DNA of 64,000 nt from Anthracocystis setariae (Eukaryota > Basidiomycota > Ustilaginomycetes > Ustilaginales > Ustilaginaceae): contig CAKMXJ010000012.1 in the NCBI GenBank assembly GCA_928724745.1, positions 1 through 64,000 of the forward strand. The letters run 5' to 3'. Positions 39,438 through 49,115 of the stretch are shown here, one piece after another (within the stretch, counting starts at the first letter, position 1; each line of letters opens with the position of its first letter). A program made the translations under genes and the position numbers. The notes beneath the pieces were generated by a model that had not been told where the DNA came from, did no database searches, and was given only the letters and a program-made list of their open reading frames with translations.

Positions 39438-40377
39438 TGACTACCGACAACAGCATAGTTGGAGCACAACATCCATCAAGTACGTGGACCGCAGCTTGGT
39501 CCTTCCAGTTTATCAAGTCTGAGTCTTATTCAGACCATGATCAGTTGTTAGGACATGTTCAGAGGGGGCGGGTTGAGAAATGCCTCTGCAAGGCCAAATT
39601 CGGCCTCATGCATAGCGCCTGCTTTTCCTTTGCACCAGTACAGTACGGTATTGTGCTCCACTTGGACTCTGCGATCGAGCATTGATTGAGGAGCATTATA
39701 TTGTGTGTTTTCGACGTTGCTCACACATGCATGACCAGGACAATAGCATTCGAACAACAGCGTTTCTCCCATGCGGTTTTTGAATGCAACAGTCGGCAAA
39801 ACGACAGGAATTGCAGGTGCTCTAACGTGGGGGTACAGTATACAGTATGCAGCCTTGCACGCCCGTTGAACGACCTGTCACTGTTGCGCTGCTACCAACT
39901 GTCAACTTCGGCGAGCGTCAGCCTACGCCAACGCCTCGCTTGCCGCAAGGCTGTGTAGTACAGAAGATGCCACAATCCTCAGCCTGAAAATTTTCCAAAC
40001 AACAATCCAGTACTGTACAGTGCCGGGATTGAAATCGGCTCATCGCAGCCACTCGACACTTTTAGCGACATCGAACAACACTTGTACAAACGATCCGCTT
40101 TTCCGTCAACCAGCCGTTCAAATCGTGCCAACTGCGGCCGGGATGGGTGAACAACATGATCCTGGCTGGCATGCTGCTCTCCAATTTTGCCAAGGTTGTT
40201 CGATCGCACGCTTGCTAACAAAGAAATAGTCGTGGCGAATTTCAGATATTGTTCGGTCCCACCGTGACCAGTGGGAGTGGGAGCCGAGATGGTCAAGGTC
40301 TCGAAGGACGCAACTCTTTAGCCGCTCCACTACATCACCAACATCATCAAGCCTGCTAAAACCCTCCTTGGTACAAA
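39438..40377. other. Intergenic upstream of VPS51, with GTACTGTA-type repeats
   Basis: About 940 bp without a supported gene. It contains several short ACAGTAC/GTACTGT palindromic words (near 39637, 39835 and 40010), part of a family scattered through other intergenic regions here. Confidence 0.5.
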
Positions 40378-41220
40378 ATGGCTTCGGCAGCATCATCGTC
40401 ACGGCCCACGCAAAACATCACTGCTGATCAAAGAGACAGTCCGTCAGCGTCGCGTCCTCCACGAACCGAAAAGCGTCGCGCTGCCAATCTGCTCCGCGAC
40501 TACTATGGACTCTCATCCGATGCAGCATCCAGCGCGCCTTCGCCTGTCAAAGGCGAAACTGCAGCTATCGGCGCAGCTTCCTCATCCGACTCCATCAATG
40601 CGTCATCCAACATCGACCTGCGCTCCTTGCTACGTTCCAACAGCCTCAGCGTGCTTCTTAGCAAGGAGTCCGAGCTCATCGTCCAAATCCGTGAACTTGA
40701 CGGCGAACGTCAAAGTTTGGTGTACAATCATCACCACCAACTTGTCGCCGCTAGCGACACCATTCGCAACATGAAGAATCGATCCGAATCATTGGACCCT
40801 TGCCTCGATTCGCTCAAATCTTGCTTTGAAACCATGTCCAAGCTCGCCTCTCACCTCGACGTGTTGCGAACCACCTCGCTGCAATCAACCATCCCATCGG
40901 AATCGCAAGACGTGCAACCGATACGTGACCTCGAACCCATCGTCACTCTTCCGACTACGCTCGCCGACCTGATCGAATGCCGACTGGACAGAACCCTTAC
41001 GCCAAATAGCTCGGAATCGTCCGATCGGAATTTGCAAGCGCGAGAGGCTGGATTGGCTCAAGCTGAACATCTTTGGGGTACCATGGAGCCTGTGCTGGCA
41101 TCATGGACCGATGCCGGAGTATCTGGCGTACGTGAGATTGCCGTCGAATGTCGCGCTTTGCTCAAAAATGGCCGCAAGAACATCAGCTCCTCCACGTCAG
41201 CTCCCATATCTACCACCTAG
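40378..41220 (+). CDS. VPS51: Vps51, GARP/EARP tethering complex subunit
   Basis: Subunit of the Golgi-associated retrograde protein complex, which tethers endosome-derived vesicles at the trans-Golgi network. 280 residues, one exon. The diagnostic Vps51 N-terminal motif is present (RRAANLLRDYYGLS, about residues 33-46), followed after a Ser/Ala-rich linker by the conserved helical segment (SNIDLRSLLRSNSLSVLLSKESELIVQIRELDGERQSLVYNHHHQLVAASDTIRNMK, given here only as a landmark near 80-135). The helical coiled-coil region assembles with Vps52-54. Longer than yeast Vps51 (164 residues) but much shorter than animal forms, as in other fungi. Confidence 0.85.
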   Translation: MASAASSSRPTQNITADQRDSPSASRPPRTEKRRAANLLRDYYGLSSDAASSAPSPVKGETAAIGAASSSDSINASSNIDLRSLLRSNSLSVLLSKESELIVQIRELDGERQSLVYNHHHQLVAASDTIRNMKNRSESLDPCLDSLKSCFETMSKLASHLDVLRTTSLQSTIPSESQDVQPIRDLEPIVTLPTTLADLIECRLDRTLTPNSSESSDRNLQAREAGLAQAEHLWGTMEPVLASWTDAGVSGVREIAVECRALLKNGRKNISSSTSAPISTT

Positions 41221-41606
41221 TCTCGCTTTTGACTCGCACACATACAGTATTTCCCAACTTTGGCCACTGCCACGATCCAGAGTTGAATCAGTAGACGCAA
41301 GCAACCTCATTATTATTGTACCTTTTATCCCACGCAAATTTTGTTCCTCCATCTCTTTTGACGCGACGCTGGCACCGACTGTGATGTGTGTGTGTGCGTG
41401 TGTTTGTCTCCATCTGCAAAGTGGCGACGCGATGAATCGGGCATGATCTGCCGCACGAGCTCACAGCGCTGTTAAAGCAGATCTAGAATATACAGTGTTG
41501 CACAAACAAAGCTAGCTGGATGATATACAAAAACCGATCAAAGGCAGTGGGAGAAGCTGGGTTGGGGCAATCCCAAATCAAGCCTGTGCTGTTTGGGCTG
41601 GGTTTC
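41221..41606. other. Convergent 3' intergenic region
   Basis: About 390 bp between two converging genes, with a GTGTGTGTGTG stretch near 41387. No gene seen. Confidence 0.5.
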
Positions 41607-42371
41607 TTAGTTGGGCTGGTTGACGCCAAGCTTTTTAGCTAGAGCGGCGAGACGATTATGCTCGATGATATCTTCCTCTTCCCATGGGTAGCAGATCCAA
41701 ACGTCGCCGATGTCCTGGGTCGAGTAGTATCGCACGCCCTCGCTGACACCGTCCACGATCTTGTCCTCACCCTTGGCGAGATCCTTGGACAGGATGGGCA
41801 GGTTTCCACGCTTTCCGCCGCTTTTTTGCTTGTTGTGCACTACAAAGATGGCGAAGCGGGTAGGGGCGAGGTGGTGACGTTCTTCTGCCGAGAGGTTGGC
41901 GATGGCGTTCTTGACATCCTTGAGCAGTTCCGAGTATGCGTACTGAAGTGTGGTTCGAGAGTCATCCACCTCGTCGACGATCAACACGTTCTTACCCAGC
42001 AATCCACCCGCGTCTTTACCCTCTTCGATCTTGCCAGGTCCCTTGTGACCAGTGACGGTCTTAGCGTCGAGCCACTGCGTTCGCACAACTTCGTTACCGA
42101 TTTGGCCTTCCGAGGTTCCGGACACCTCCTCGTACAGACTCAGGCCGATCGCCTGGATCGGAATGTTGCGCATCTTGGAAGCATCGAGCGTAGATGGCTT
42201 CTTGAGAAAGGTACGCAAAACACGGGCTGGATAAAATCCTCCACCGCCAATCGCGACCATGAGATCCGGGTCGAATTCGGTCTTGATCCTACGAGCAGAC
42301 TCGCCAATCTGTACGTGGATCTCCTCGTACGTGGGACGGAAATGGTCATCGGGAAGCTGTTCCATAGACAT
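41607..42371 (-). CDS. Purine phosphoribosyltransferase (xanthine/hypoxanthine type)
   Basis: Purine-salvage enzyme that joins a purine base to PRPP; cytosolic. 254 residues from the ATG at 42371, since the frame upstream begins only with TTG. The PRPP-binding loop VLIVDEVDDSRTTL lies near residues 130-143. The N-terminal pattern (YEEIHVQIGESARRI ... DPDLMVAIGGGGFYPARVLRTFL) and the C-terminal DVWICYPWEEEDI match the fungal Hpt1/Xpt1 group of xanthine or hypoxanthine phosphoribosyltransferases. I cannot tell which base is preferred. Confidence 0.88.
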   Translation of the reverse strand: MSMEQLPDDHFRPTYEEIHVQIGESARRIKTEFDPDLMVAIGGGGFYPARVLRTFLKKPSTLDASKMRNIPIQAIGLSLYEEVSGTSEGQIGNEVVRTQWLDAKTVTGHKGPGKIEEGKDAGGLLGKNVLIVDEVDDSRTTLQYAYSELLKDVKNAIANLSAEERHHLAPTRFAIFVVHNKQKSGGKRGNLPILSKDLAKGEDKIVDGVSEGVRYYSTQDIGDVWICYPWEEEDIIEHNRLAALAKKLGVNQPN

Positions 42372-43057
42372 TGTGAACCAAGACAAGACGGGTCCGGTAG
42401 CTGATGATAGTAAAGGTTAAGGTGAGTGCAAGGTGTCGGGGTGGTGAATCAGAGGAAGGAAGCAAGATGAGAAGATGCCGTCTGACCACCAACTCGGAAT
42501 CTGAATTTTACACGGAAGCCCGGAACACCCAAAAAAAAAAAAAAAAAAAAAAAAAAACAAAAACAAAAAGGTAAAAATTGTCAACCAAGCCTGCTGTTCC
42601 GAAAATTTTCAACGCTTACAGAGGCAGTTATTTTATAATGAGTTAGAGTTCAGAATCAGTCTTCTTGGCTGGCAATTCTGTTGAAGCTGTTAGGCCTAAA
42701 GTTCTGTCTCCCGATTCTGAACTGACCCAAATTTTTTTTGCGCCCGATCCAATAGCCTGTCAAGTAACGCCTTTTTCGAATATCTACCCCTCTTGGATTT
42801 TCCTCGACCTGAGGCCAGCTCGTTACCTCATAATAGCGACACTTCACACACAAAATTGAAGCAAGCAAGAAAATACTGCCGCTCTCTTCTGACATCAAGA
42901 AACCAAGTTGATTGCATGTTCTAGCAAGATCAGACTGAAGCTTTCTGTCAACGAGAAACGTCTATTGCGTGCGGGTCATACAGTATTCACTAAAATAAAG
43001 AGGAAACGTGCGAGATGGGCACTAAGGTATAGATAGTGGGTAGTTGGCGACACAAGA
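42372..43057. promoter_or_regulatory. Upstream region of the phosphoribosyltransferase gene
   Basis: About 690 bp, with a ~26-bp A run at 42531-42556. No gene is seen; the 3' end of the ABC transporter transcript should lie at the right side. Confidence 0.5.
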
Positions 43058-46000
43058 TTAACGGTTGGCGTACTTGATGTATCGGGATGCCACGATCGTG
43101 GCGATAGCGTTGAAGACAACAAAGGCAATCAGGATGCCGATGTTCCTTCCTCGCTGCGAGAAGTCCATGTTGAAGGCGGCGTAGAACTGATCTCCCACCT
43201 GGTACTGGCAGTAGCCGCAGTCGGCGTTTGCGTCGGGATTGACCAGATAGCCTCCGTAAGCGTCGATAAAGGTTTGAGACCACGCTCGACAGCTCTCTCC
43301 GTTGGGCGGCTGGAAGGTAGCAAGCTCGTCGGCTGTGCACACCACCGCAAGGTTGTGCAGCTCGTTGGTCACAAGACCCGATACCAAGTAGGTAAGTGGA
43401 TTTACATGGTACAAAAATGCCCTCCAAAAGTGAGGAAGGTTGGGGTAGGGAATCGTGACACCGCAGAACAAGCTCATGATGATGATGAAGAACGGGTTGA
43501 ACAGCGATGCAATGTAGATCGATGGCGAGAACGCGGCGATCGCCTGACCAAGAGTCACTGCAAAGAGCTCCGTAACCAGCAGCATGGCGAAGAAGTAGCC
43601 GGCCCTGTCCGAGGCCGTCTGAAAGCCAGCAGGGTAGTAGAACAGAAGGAAATAGACGACCACCGAGAGGATGCCGAAGGGGATCTCCTGAATCAGCTGA
43701 GTGATGGCGAACACGGTTCCGCTGTACATCTTGCTCGAGTCTTCCCTGATGAACACGGAGCGCGACTGGATGAAGAACGGCTCGATCTGTGCGAGAATGA
43801 TGGCAGGAAGAACGGTAGCCATAAAGATACCAAAGATGCGGTACTGAAGCGAAGCGGTCGAGTTGCTGAGGTTGAGGAAGCAAAGACCCGTAATCAGCGA
43901 GATAGCAGCATGCTGGAACAGACGCGTGAACTGGTAGTCGGGTTGCCTCCAAGTGCTCAACAGCGAACGTTGAAGCACGGTCTTGACCTGGTAAGCAAAC
44001 GGCGTGGCGTACTCCGACTTGGAGTTCTTCGAACGTTCGTCTTGGTCGTTCTGTTCGGGATTGGAGCCACATTCCTGCTTGATCTTTTCAATCTCGCGCA
44101 GGTTCTCTTGGAAGAGCTCCGACTCCTTGTACAGTTCCGACCAAGGCTTCTTGCCTACTCGCTTCATGGATCCAGCTCCGATAGCGTCGAGCATGTACTC
44201 TGCCATGTTGACCTTCTCGGGACACTTGGCTCCTCGTTCAGCAAAGTAGTCGACGATGTGAGTCGCATTGGGTCCGATGGGTCCGAAGTAGACCGTCTTT
44301 CCGCCACGTTCAAGCAAGAGAAGGCGATCAAACTGCTCGAACAGCAGCGCGTTGGGCTGGTGGATAGTGCACAGGATCGCTTGACCAGAGGCAGCCAGCT
44401 TCTTCAGGAACCTGACAACATTGTAAGCGGTCTGGCCGTCAAGGCCCGAGGTAGGCTCGTCCAGGAAAAGAAGCAAGTCGGGACGCGCAGCGAGCTCAAC
44501 TCCGATCGTGACTCGCTTGCGGTCACCCACTCCGAGACCGAATTCGGGAACACCGATCATGGCATCGGCGATGTCCTGCATTTCCAAGAGCTCGATGATG
44601 TCCTCGACGTAGGCGTCCTTGTCCTCCTTGGGCACGTGGTGAGGCTGGCGAAGGTAGGCGCTGAAGCGCAGAGCTTCTCGGACCGTTGCAGTACCTTCAT
44701 GGATATCTTGCTGTTCGGCGTAACCGCATCCACGTTGGAACTCGATGCCGATCTTCTTACCGTCAATCAACCTGTCCCCACTGATCACACCGATGGATTT
44801 GCGATCGGCAAGGACGTCGAGTAAGGTGGTCTTTCCGGCACCCGAGGCACCCATAAGAGCGGTGAGCGTTCCTGGACGGCAGAAGCCATAGACGTCGTCG
44901 AGGAGCTGTCGGTGGCCACCTTTGACTGGCACGGTGTACGCGATCTTTTCCCATGTAAATGGCTTGGAGACAACATCGATCTGCTTGCTTTCGTCCTTCT
45001 CCTTCATGCTTGCGCGCTCCTTGAGACGATCGTTGAGCTTCTTCTCCTCCTTGCTTGGCTTCTTGACAATGGTAAGCGCGCTCGCGTACATGCCGTGCTG
45101 GAAGATCTCGATGGCCGCCATGGTGACCAACACAAGGCCAACGAAGAAGATGACAACAACGCCAAAGTAGAGCCACAGTTTGCCCGAGTCGTAGCCGAAG
45201 CTGGCACGAATGTAGTCGTCACCGCTCACAAACTGGTTGCCAGGAATGGCTCCAGGGAGGGTGCAGACCTGGTTGTTGCCAACGTCGTCAGGGTACTGGT
45301 TCGAGCCTGCCGGGTTACGAGGAACGATGTAGCTGCCGACGCAGGCCAGCGACAGATCCTTGAACTCGTTCATCATGATCGCCGAGAATGCAAAGTAGAG
45401 GGGGTTGATGTACGAGATCCAGAAGAGCCACCTGTACATGGCGTCTCGGGGGATCACGTAACCAGCAAAGACAACCAATGCAGAGATGATGACGGCACCA
45501 AGGCGCGCAGCTGTATCGTACGATTTGCAGACGGTACCAAAGAGGCGGAAGAGAGCCGACATGGCCAAGTAGCCAACGTAGACGACGATGAAGAAAGTGA
45601 AGAACGCGCCCGCTGTGCGTCGAAGTCCAGCCATGAAATAGAGGATGATGGAAAAGAGCACGATCCTGGCGAATGAAAGCGGGAGGTCGGCGAGCAATTG
45701 TGCCAAGCTCAGGGCCGAAGGACGATAGAAGGCGTAGTTGATCTGCTTGAACAAGACGGGACGGCCACCCATCTGGGTCGGAAGCTCGTTGAAGGCAGTA
45801 AGCGCGTTGAACAAGAGACCAATAAACAGGACACCTCCGCGTGTGAAGGCGCCGGCGGCGGTCTTTGGCAAGTTGAGGAACGTCGAACCAACGATGATTG
45901 CGATGGCGATGGTAGTAGCAAAAGAAACAAAGATGTCAAACTTGTTTCCCAAGATCATCTGCGCTTGTCGGACGGTGAGCGCTTGCACTTGACGGGCGAA

Positions 46001-47443
46001 GCTGACCGTGTAGATACTCTTCTTTCGAACGCCTTTGTGCTTGTCTTCGAGCACAGCTTCTCGGAACTCCTGCTCGGCGCTGCGATCCGCTTGGACCTGT
46101 GCATCGTACTGTTCCTTTTCGGCAAGCATGTCTCGGTAGATCGATGACTTCTGGTACGCCTTTTCCAGACGCTCCGGAGTTGAAGGCACCGTGTTCTCGT
46201 CCTGACCCTCCGCGAAGCGATCCAGGTTGGGATCCGTGCAACCAGAGAGGTAGTCGGCCGATGTCTGACGAGGGTAGTCCTTGAAGCCGAGGTCGAGGAA
46301 GTACTGGCGAGCCTTATCGCGAGGTCCGAAATAGACACATCGACCCTGGTCAATGACCATGACCTTATCAAACTGCTCCCAGATACCTTCACCGGGCTGG
46401 TAGAGGGTGACAAAGGTGGTGAGACCGACGACGTCGGTGAAGACTCGCATGCACTTGGCGTAATCGAGTGCGGTGGAGGCGTCCAAACCGCGGGTGGAGT
46501 TGTCCCAACTGAGGATGGCAGCCCTGGAAGCCATGGCCTCGGCAATACTGACTCGCTTTCGCTCTCCTCCCGAAACACCACGGACTGTGGGAGAGCCAAC
46601 AAGAGTATCGGCAGTGTGAGGGATGCCGAGCATCTTGAGGAACGTGTCGAGCACCTCTTTGTTGAGCGACTTGGCGGTTTGGTTGGGAAGACGCTTGCCG
46701 GGACTCTTGAGGTTGAGAGCGAATTCGAGCGTCTGCTTGACGGTGAGGGTGGGGAAGTGGATGTCATCCTCCTCGTTGTAGACAGCTTCACCCTGATACT
46801 TGAGGGCGAACTCTTTGTGATTGATACCCCCGTACTTGACATCTCCGTTGACTGCGATGTAGCCGGAGCGCTGGTTGGCGATGGTCTTGAGGAAAGTGGA
46901 ACAGCCTGAGCCGGGACGACCAACGACAAGCACCATTTCGCCTGGTTTGGCAAAGCCGGAAAAGTTTTGGAGAATCTTGCGACCCCTGTTCTTCTTGAAC
47001 TGGGCCATGATCTTGAAGATAGGACCGAGGAATGTGCCGGTCACGGCATCGGGGAAGGTGCGGATGTTGAGAGACATGGAGTCACTGCCAATGACTTCCA
47101 GGTTGGTCCAAGAAACACCAACGTGCTTGGATTTGATACCAGCCTTGGAGTTCTTGGATTGGACGCCGCGAAGGTATTCGACGAGATTGAAGTCGTCGTC
47201 ATCATCTTGTTGAGCCGCTTGGTTTTCGACGTCGTGGGTCTGCTGCGTCAGTTGGCGAGAAAGATGAGACTGGCGGCTGAGCGACGTTTCGAGCATGGCG
47301 AACTCGGTCTTGGCTCGCTGAACATCGACGCGTCCCTGCTCGGGGTCGGAGCTGTCGGACATGTCGATTGAGGAATGATGTCCGCTGGCGGCATGTGGGC
47401 CAGCTGGAGTGGAATGGCCGCTAGAAGCGGCTGAATCGCTCAT
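43058..47443 (-). CDS. PDR-type ABC transporter (ABCG full-size)
   Basis: Plasma-membrane drug or lipid exporter of the pleiotropic drug resistance family, 1,461 residues from the ATG at 47443. Layout is (NBD-TMD) twice. NBD1 has the PDR-typical degenerate Walker A (GRPGSGCSTFLK, Cys in place of Lys), signature VSGGERKRVSIAEA and WDNSTRGLDA. NBD2 has a normal Walker A (GASGAGKTTLLD), DRKRVTIGVELAARP and FLDEPTSGLDG. Each half is followed by about six membrane helices with a large extracellular loop holding Cys residues. One active and one degenerate nucleotide site is the rule in this family. A 1.67-kb upstream gap leaves room for complex regulation. The substrate is unknown. Confidence 0.95.
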   Translation of the reverse strand: MSDSAASSGHSTPAGPHAASGHHSSIDMSDSSDPEQGRVDVQRAKTEFAMLETSLSRQSHLSRQLTQQTHDVENQAAQQDDDDDFNLVEYLRGVQSKNSKAGIKSKHVGVSWTNLEVIGSDSMSLNIRTFPDAVTGTFLGPIFKIMAQFKKNRGRKILQNFSGFAKPGEMVLVVGRPGSGCSTFLKTIANQRSGYIAVNGDVKYGGINHKEFALKYQGEAVYNEEDDIHFPTLTVKQTLEFALNLKSPGKRLPNQTAKSLNKEVLDTFLKMLGIPHTADTLVGSPTVRGVSGGERKRVSIAEAMASRAAILSWDNSTRGLDASTALDYAKCMRVFTDVVGLTTFVTLYQPGEGIWEQFDKVMVIDQGRCVYFGPRDKARQYFLDLGFKDYPRQTSADYLSGCTDPNLDRFAEGQDENTVPSTPERLEKAYQKSSIYRDMLAEKEQYDAQVQADRSAEQEFREAVLEDKHKGVRKKSIYTVSFARQVQALTVRQAQMILGNKFDIFVSFATTIAIAIIVGSTFLNLPKTAAGAFTRGGVLFIGLLFNALTAFNELPTQMGGRPVLFKQINYAFYRPSALSLAQLLADLPLSFARIVLFSIILYFMAGLRRTAGAFFTFFIVVYVGYLAMSALFRLFGTVCKSYDTAARLGAVIISALVVFAGYVIPRDAMYRWLFWISYINPLYFAFSAIMMNEFKDLSLACVGSYIVPRNPAGSNQYPDDVGNNQVCTLPGAIPGNQFVSGDDYIRASFGYDSGKLWLYFGVVVIFFVGLVLVTMAAIEIFQHGMYASALTIVKKPSKEEKKLNDRLKERASMKEKDESKQIDVVSKPFTWEKIAYTVPVKGGHRQLLDDVYGFCRPGTLTALMGASGAGKTTLLDVLADRKSIGVISGDRLIDGKKIGIEFQRGCGYAEQQDIHEGTATVREALRFSAYLRQPHHVPKEDKDAYVEDIIELLEMQDIADAMIGVPEFGLGVGDRKRVTIGVELAARPDLLLFLDEPTSGLDGQTAYNVVRFLKKLAASGQAILCTIHQPNALLFEQFDRLLLLERGGKTVYFGPIGPNATHIVDYFAERGAKCPEKVNMAEYMLDAIGAGSMKRVGKKPWSELYKESELFQENLREIEKIKQECGSNPEQNDQDERSKNSKSEYATPFAYQVKTVLQRSLLSTWRQPDYQFTRLFQHAAISLITGLCFLNLSNSTASLQYRIFGIFMATVLPAIILAQIEPFFIQSRSVFIREDSSKMYSGTVFAITQLIQEIPFGILSVVVYFLLFYYPAGFQTASDRAGYFFAMLLVTELFAVTLGQAIAAFSPSIYIASLFNPFFIIIMSLFCGVTIPYPNLPHFWRAFLYHVNPLTYLVSGLVTNELHNLAVVCTADELATFQPPNGESCRAWSQTFIDAYGGYLVNPDANADCGYCQYQVGDQFYAAFNMDFSQRGRNIGILIAFVVFNAIATIVASRYIKYANR

Positions 47444-47942
47444 TGCCGATGAGAGTTGCACCGTCGGTACGGCCGGTGGTAGAGAACGATCTCTGCTTCC
47501 TGAGTAAGTCGAAGAGCAGTCGGGGTAAGGGGAGAGTTAGCTGCGTTAGGTGACAAGGAAAGCAACGTAGCTCGGGGATAGATCTAGGTGTTTTATACCA
47601 TATGCTATTGTTTCAGGGTACGCCTGGAGATTGCCATGTTCGACGGCGTATGGTGTGTCCTGCATGGAGTTGGAGGAGCCAAACTATCGAAAGGAGAATC
47701 GATTCGAACGGTCAGACGGCGGGATGACATCCCGAGCAACATGTTGTTCCTCCGCGGACCCTGGAAGTGTCAGAAAGCTTAAAAGATTTGTTAACCTGCC
47801 AAGCCTCAGGAGAGTTTGAAATTGACCGATACCATCCACCGTGTTGGCAGGATGCAGGCTGGATGCGGAGAGCGTCACGGATTGAGACATGGTTTGCAGC
47901 TGGAATGCGCAGTACAGTACAGTAGTCGAGTGAAGCGTAGTC

Positions 47943-47968
47943 ACTGTACAGTACAGTACAGTACAGTG
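47943..47968. repeat. (ACAGT)n pentanucleotide run
   Basis: Five ACAGT/TACAG units in a row. The mixed unit makes short palindromes (GTAC) at every step. Confidence 0.85.
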
Positions 47969-48297
47969 CCGTTAGGTGCTAGACAATACAATATATCGAA
48001 CCAGAGAAGCATCTCGGAGAATTGCTTCCGTGGGTTCCTCTCCATTCCAATTTCGGAGAATTACTGCTGTTAATGAATTAAGCAGTCAGTGTCTTTGCCG
48101 TCGCTATATACAGTGTCCACGATGCTCAATTTGCCTGCTTACGGTGCCAGTGAGTCCAGTTTGCACATCACCAACCGTCATTGGCCATGCTTGTCTGCAT
48201 TGTCTCGGTTCGCTAGCCAGTGAATCTGCATTGCGCTGCAGAAAGACATGAGCACAATTCGTCAAGGCGACATGAACAACAGAACTAGGAAGCTTGT

Positions 48298-48336
48298 ACA
48301 CTGTACCAGTGCTGTACGGTACGGTACGGTACTGTT
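48298..48336. repeat. (GTACG)n / GTACTG-type run
   Basis: Tandem GTACGGTACG units flanked by CTGTACC and GTACTGT; a variant of the same dispersed pentanucleotide family. Confidence 0.8.
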
Positions 48337-49115
48337 TAGCACCATTGTTGTTTGGTTAGAAGAACGGAAACTTTGGGCTACTGTTTGGGGTAGTTAATGC
48401 ATTAGGCAATGGCATCGAGTAAACGTCAGTGGGCGTGGCGGATGCTTGTTCGGAAAAGCTTTTCCGTGAAGATTTACAGTGTACTTTATGCCCGTAGAGA
48501 GATCGTTCAGGGACCGCAAGCGTTTGCCATGCGACTCTCGATGCCACACCCCCCGCTCCGCGGACATGGAGAAAATATATGTGTGTGTTCCGGTCACGCT
48601 TTTTGGCAGGTTTCTCTTACTTTTTTGTAGCTCTGGTAACACGACCCTCAACTCGAAAAACGCAATGTGCGTCATCGCACGCGGCCAAGCTCTCCTTGGC
48701 ATGTAACCTTGCTTCCATCAAGTTCTCGGTCCGCCAACTTCCGGGCCATTTGGAGAGTAGATGCTTACACTAGTGTAGTAGCATTCGTTCGTGGTTTTGG
48801 AATTGCATCTCATCTTCCTCGAGATATAGCACAACGCTGAGGCGATTCCCGACGCACGAACTCGTCAGACATGCAGCTTCAAGAATCGATGTAGGTGTAG
48901 CTTTTAATGCTTTGCAGGATCTTGATCTTGATCTTGCTTTTGATCTTCTCAAGTGACTCTGCCGTCACCGTCACAACCGAGCGCCAAGTGCCGGACAAGT
49001 TGAGGTCAGAATCAAACTAAAGCAGTACTGTACCGCATTTCAAGCTTGTTCCTGATTACTGTACCCTTGCTTCCGCCGCCTGTCGATCAAAGGTCTGCAC
49101 TTCCTCTTTTTGCTC

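Larger units (their letters stand above)
47444..49115. promoter_or_regulatory. Long upstream region of the ABC transporter gene
   Basis: About 1.67 kb between two minus-strand genes with no supported ORF. It includes ACAGT-type pentanucleotide runs (47943-47968), a GTACGGTACGGTACGGTAC run (48314-48332) and a TCTTGATCTTGATCTTGC repeat (48920-48937). Confidence 0.5.

Noticed and set aside
43274..44824. 516-codon plus-strand frame opposite the ABC transporter
   Set aside because: It is exactly antisense to conserved transporter sequence and shows no family motif; a by-product of codon bias.
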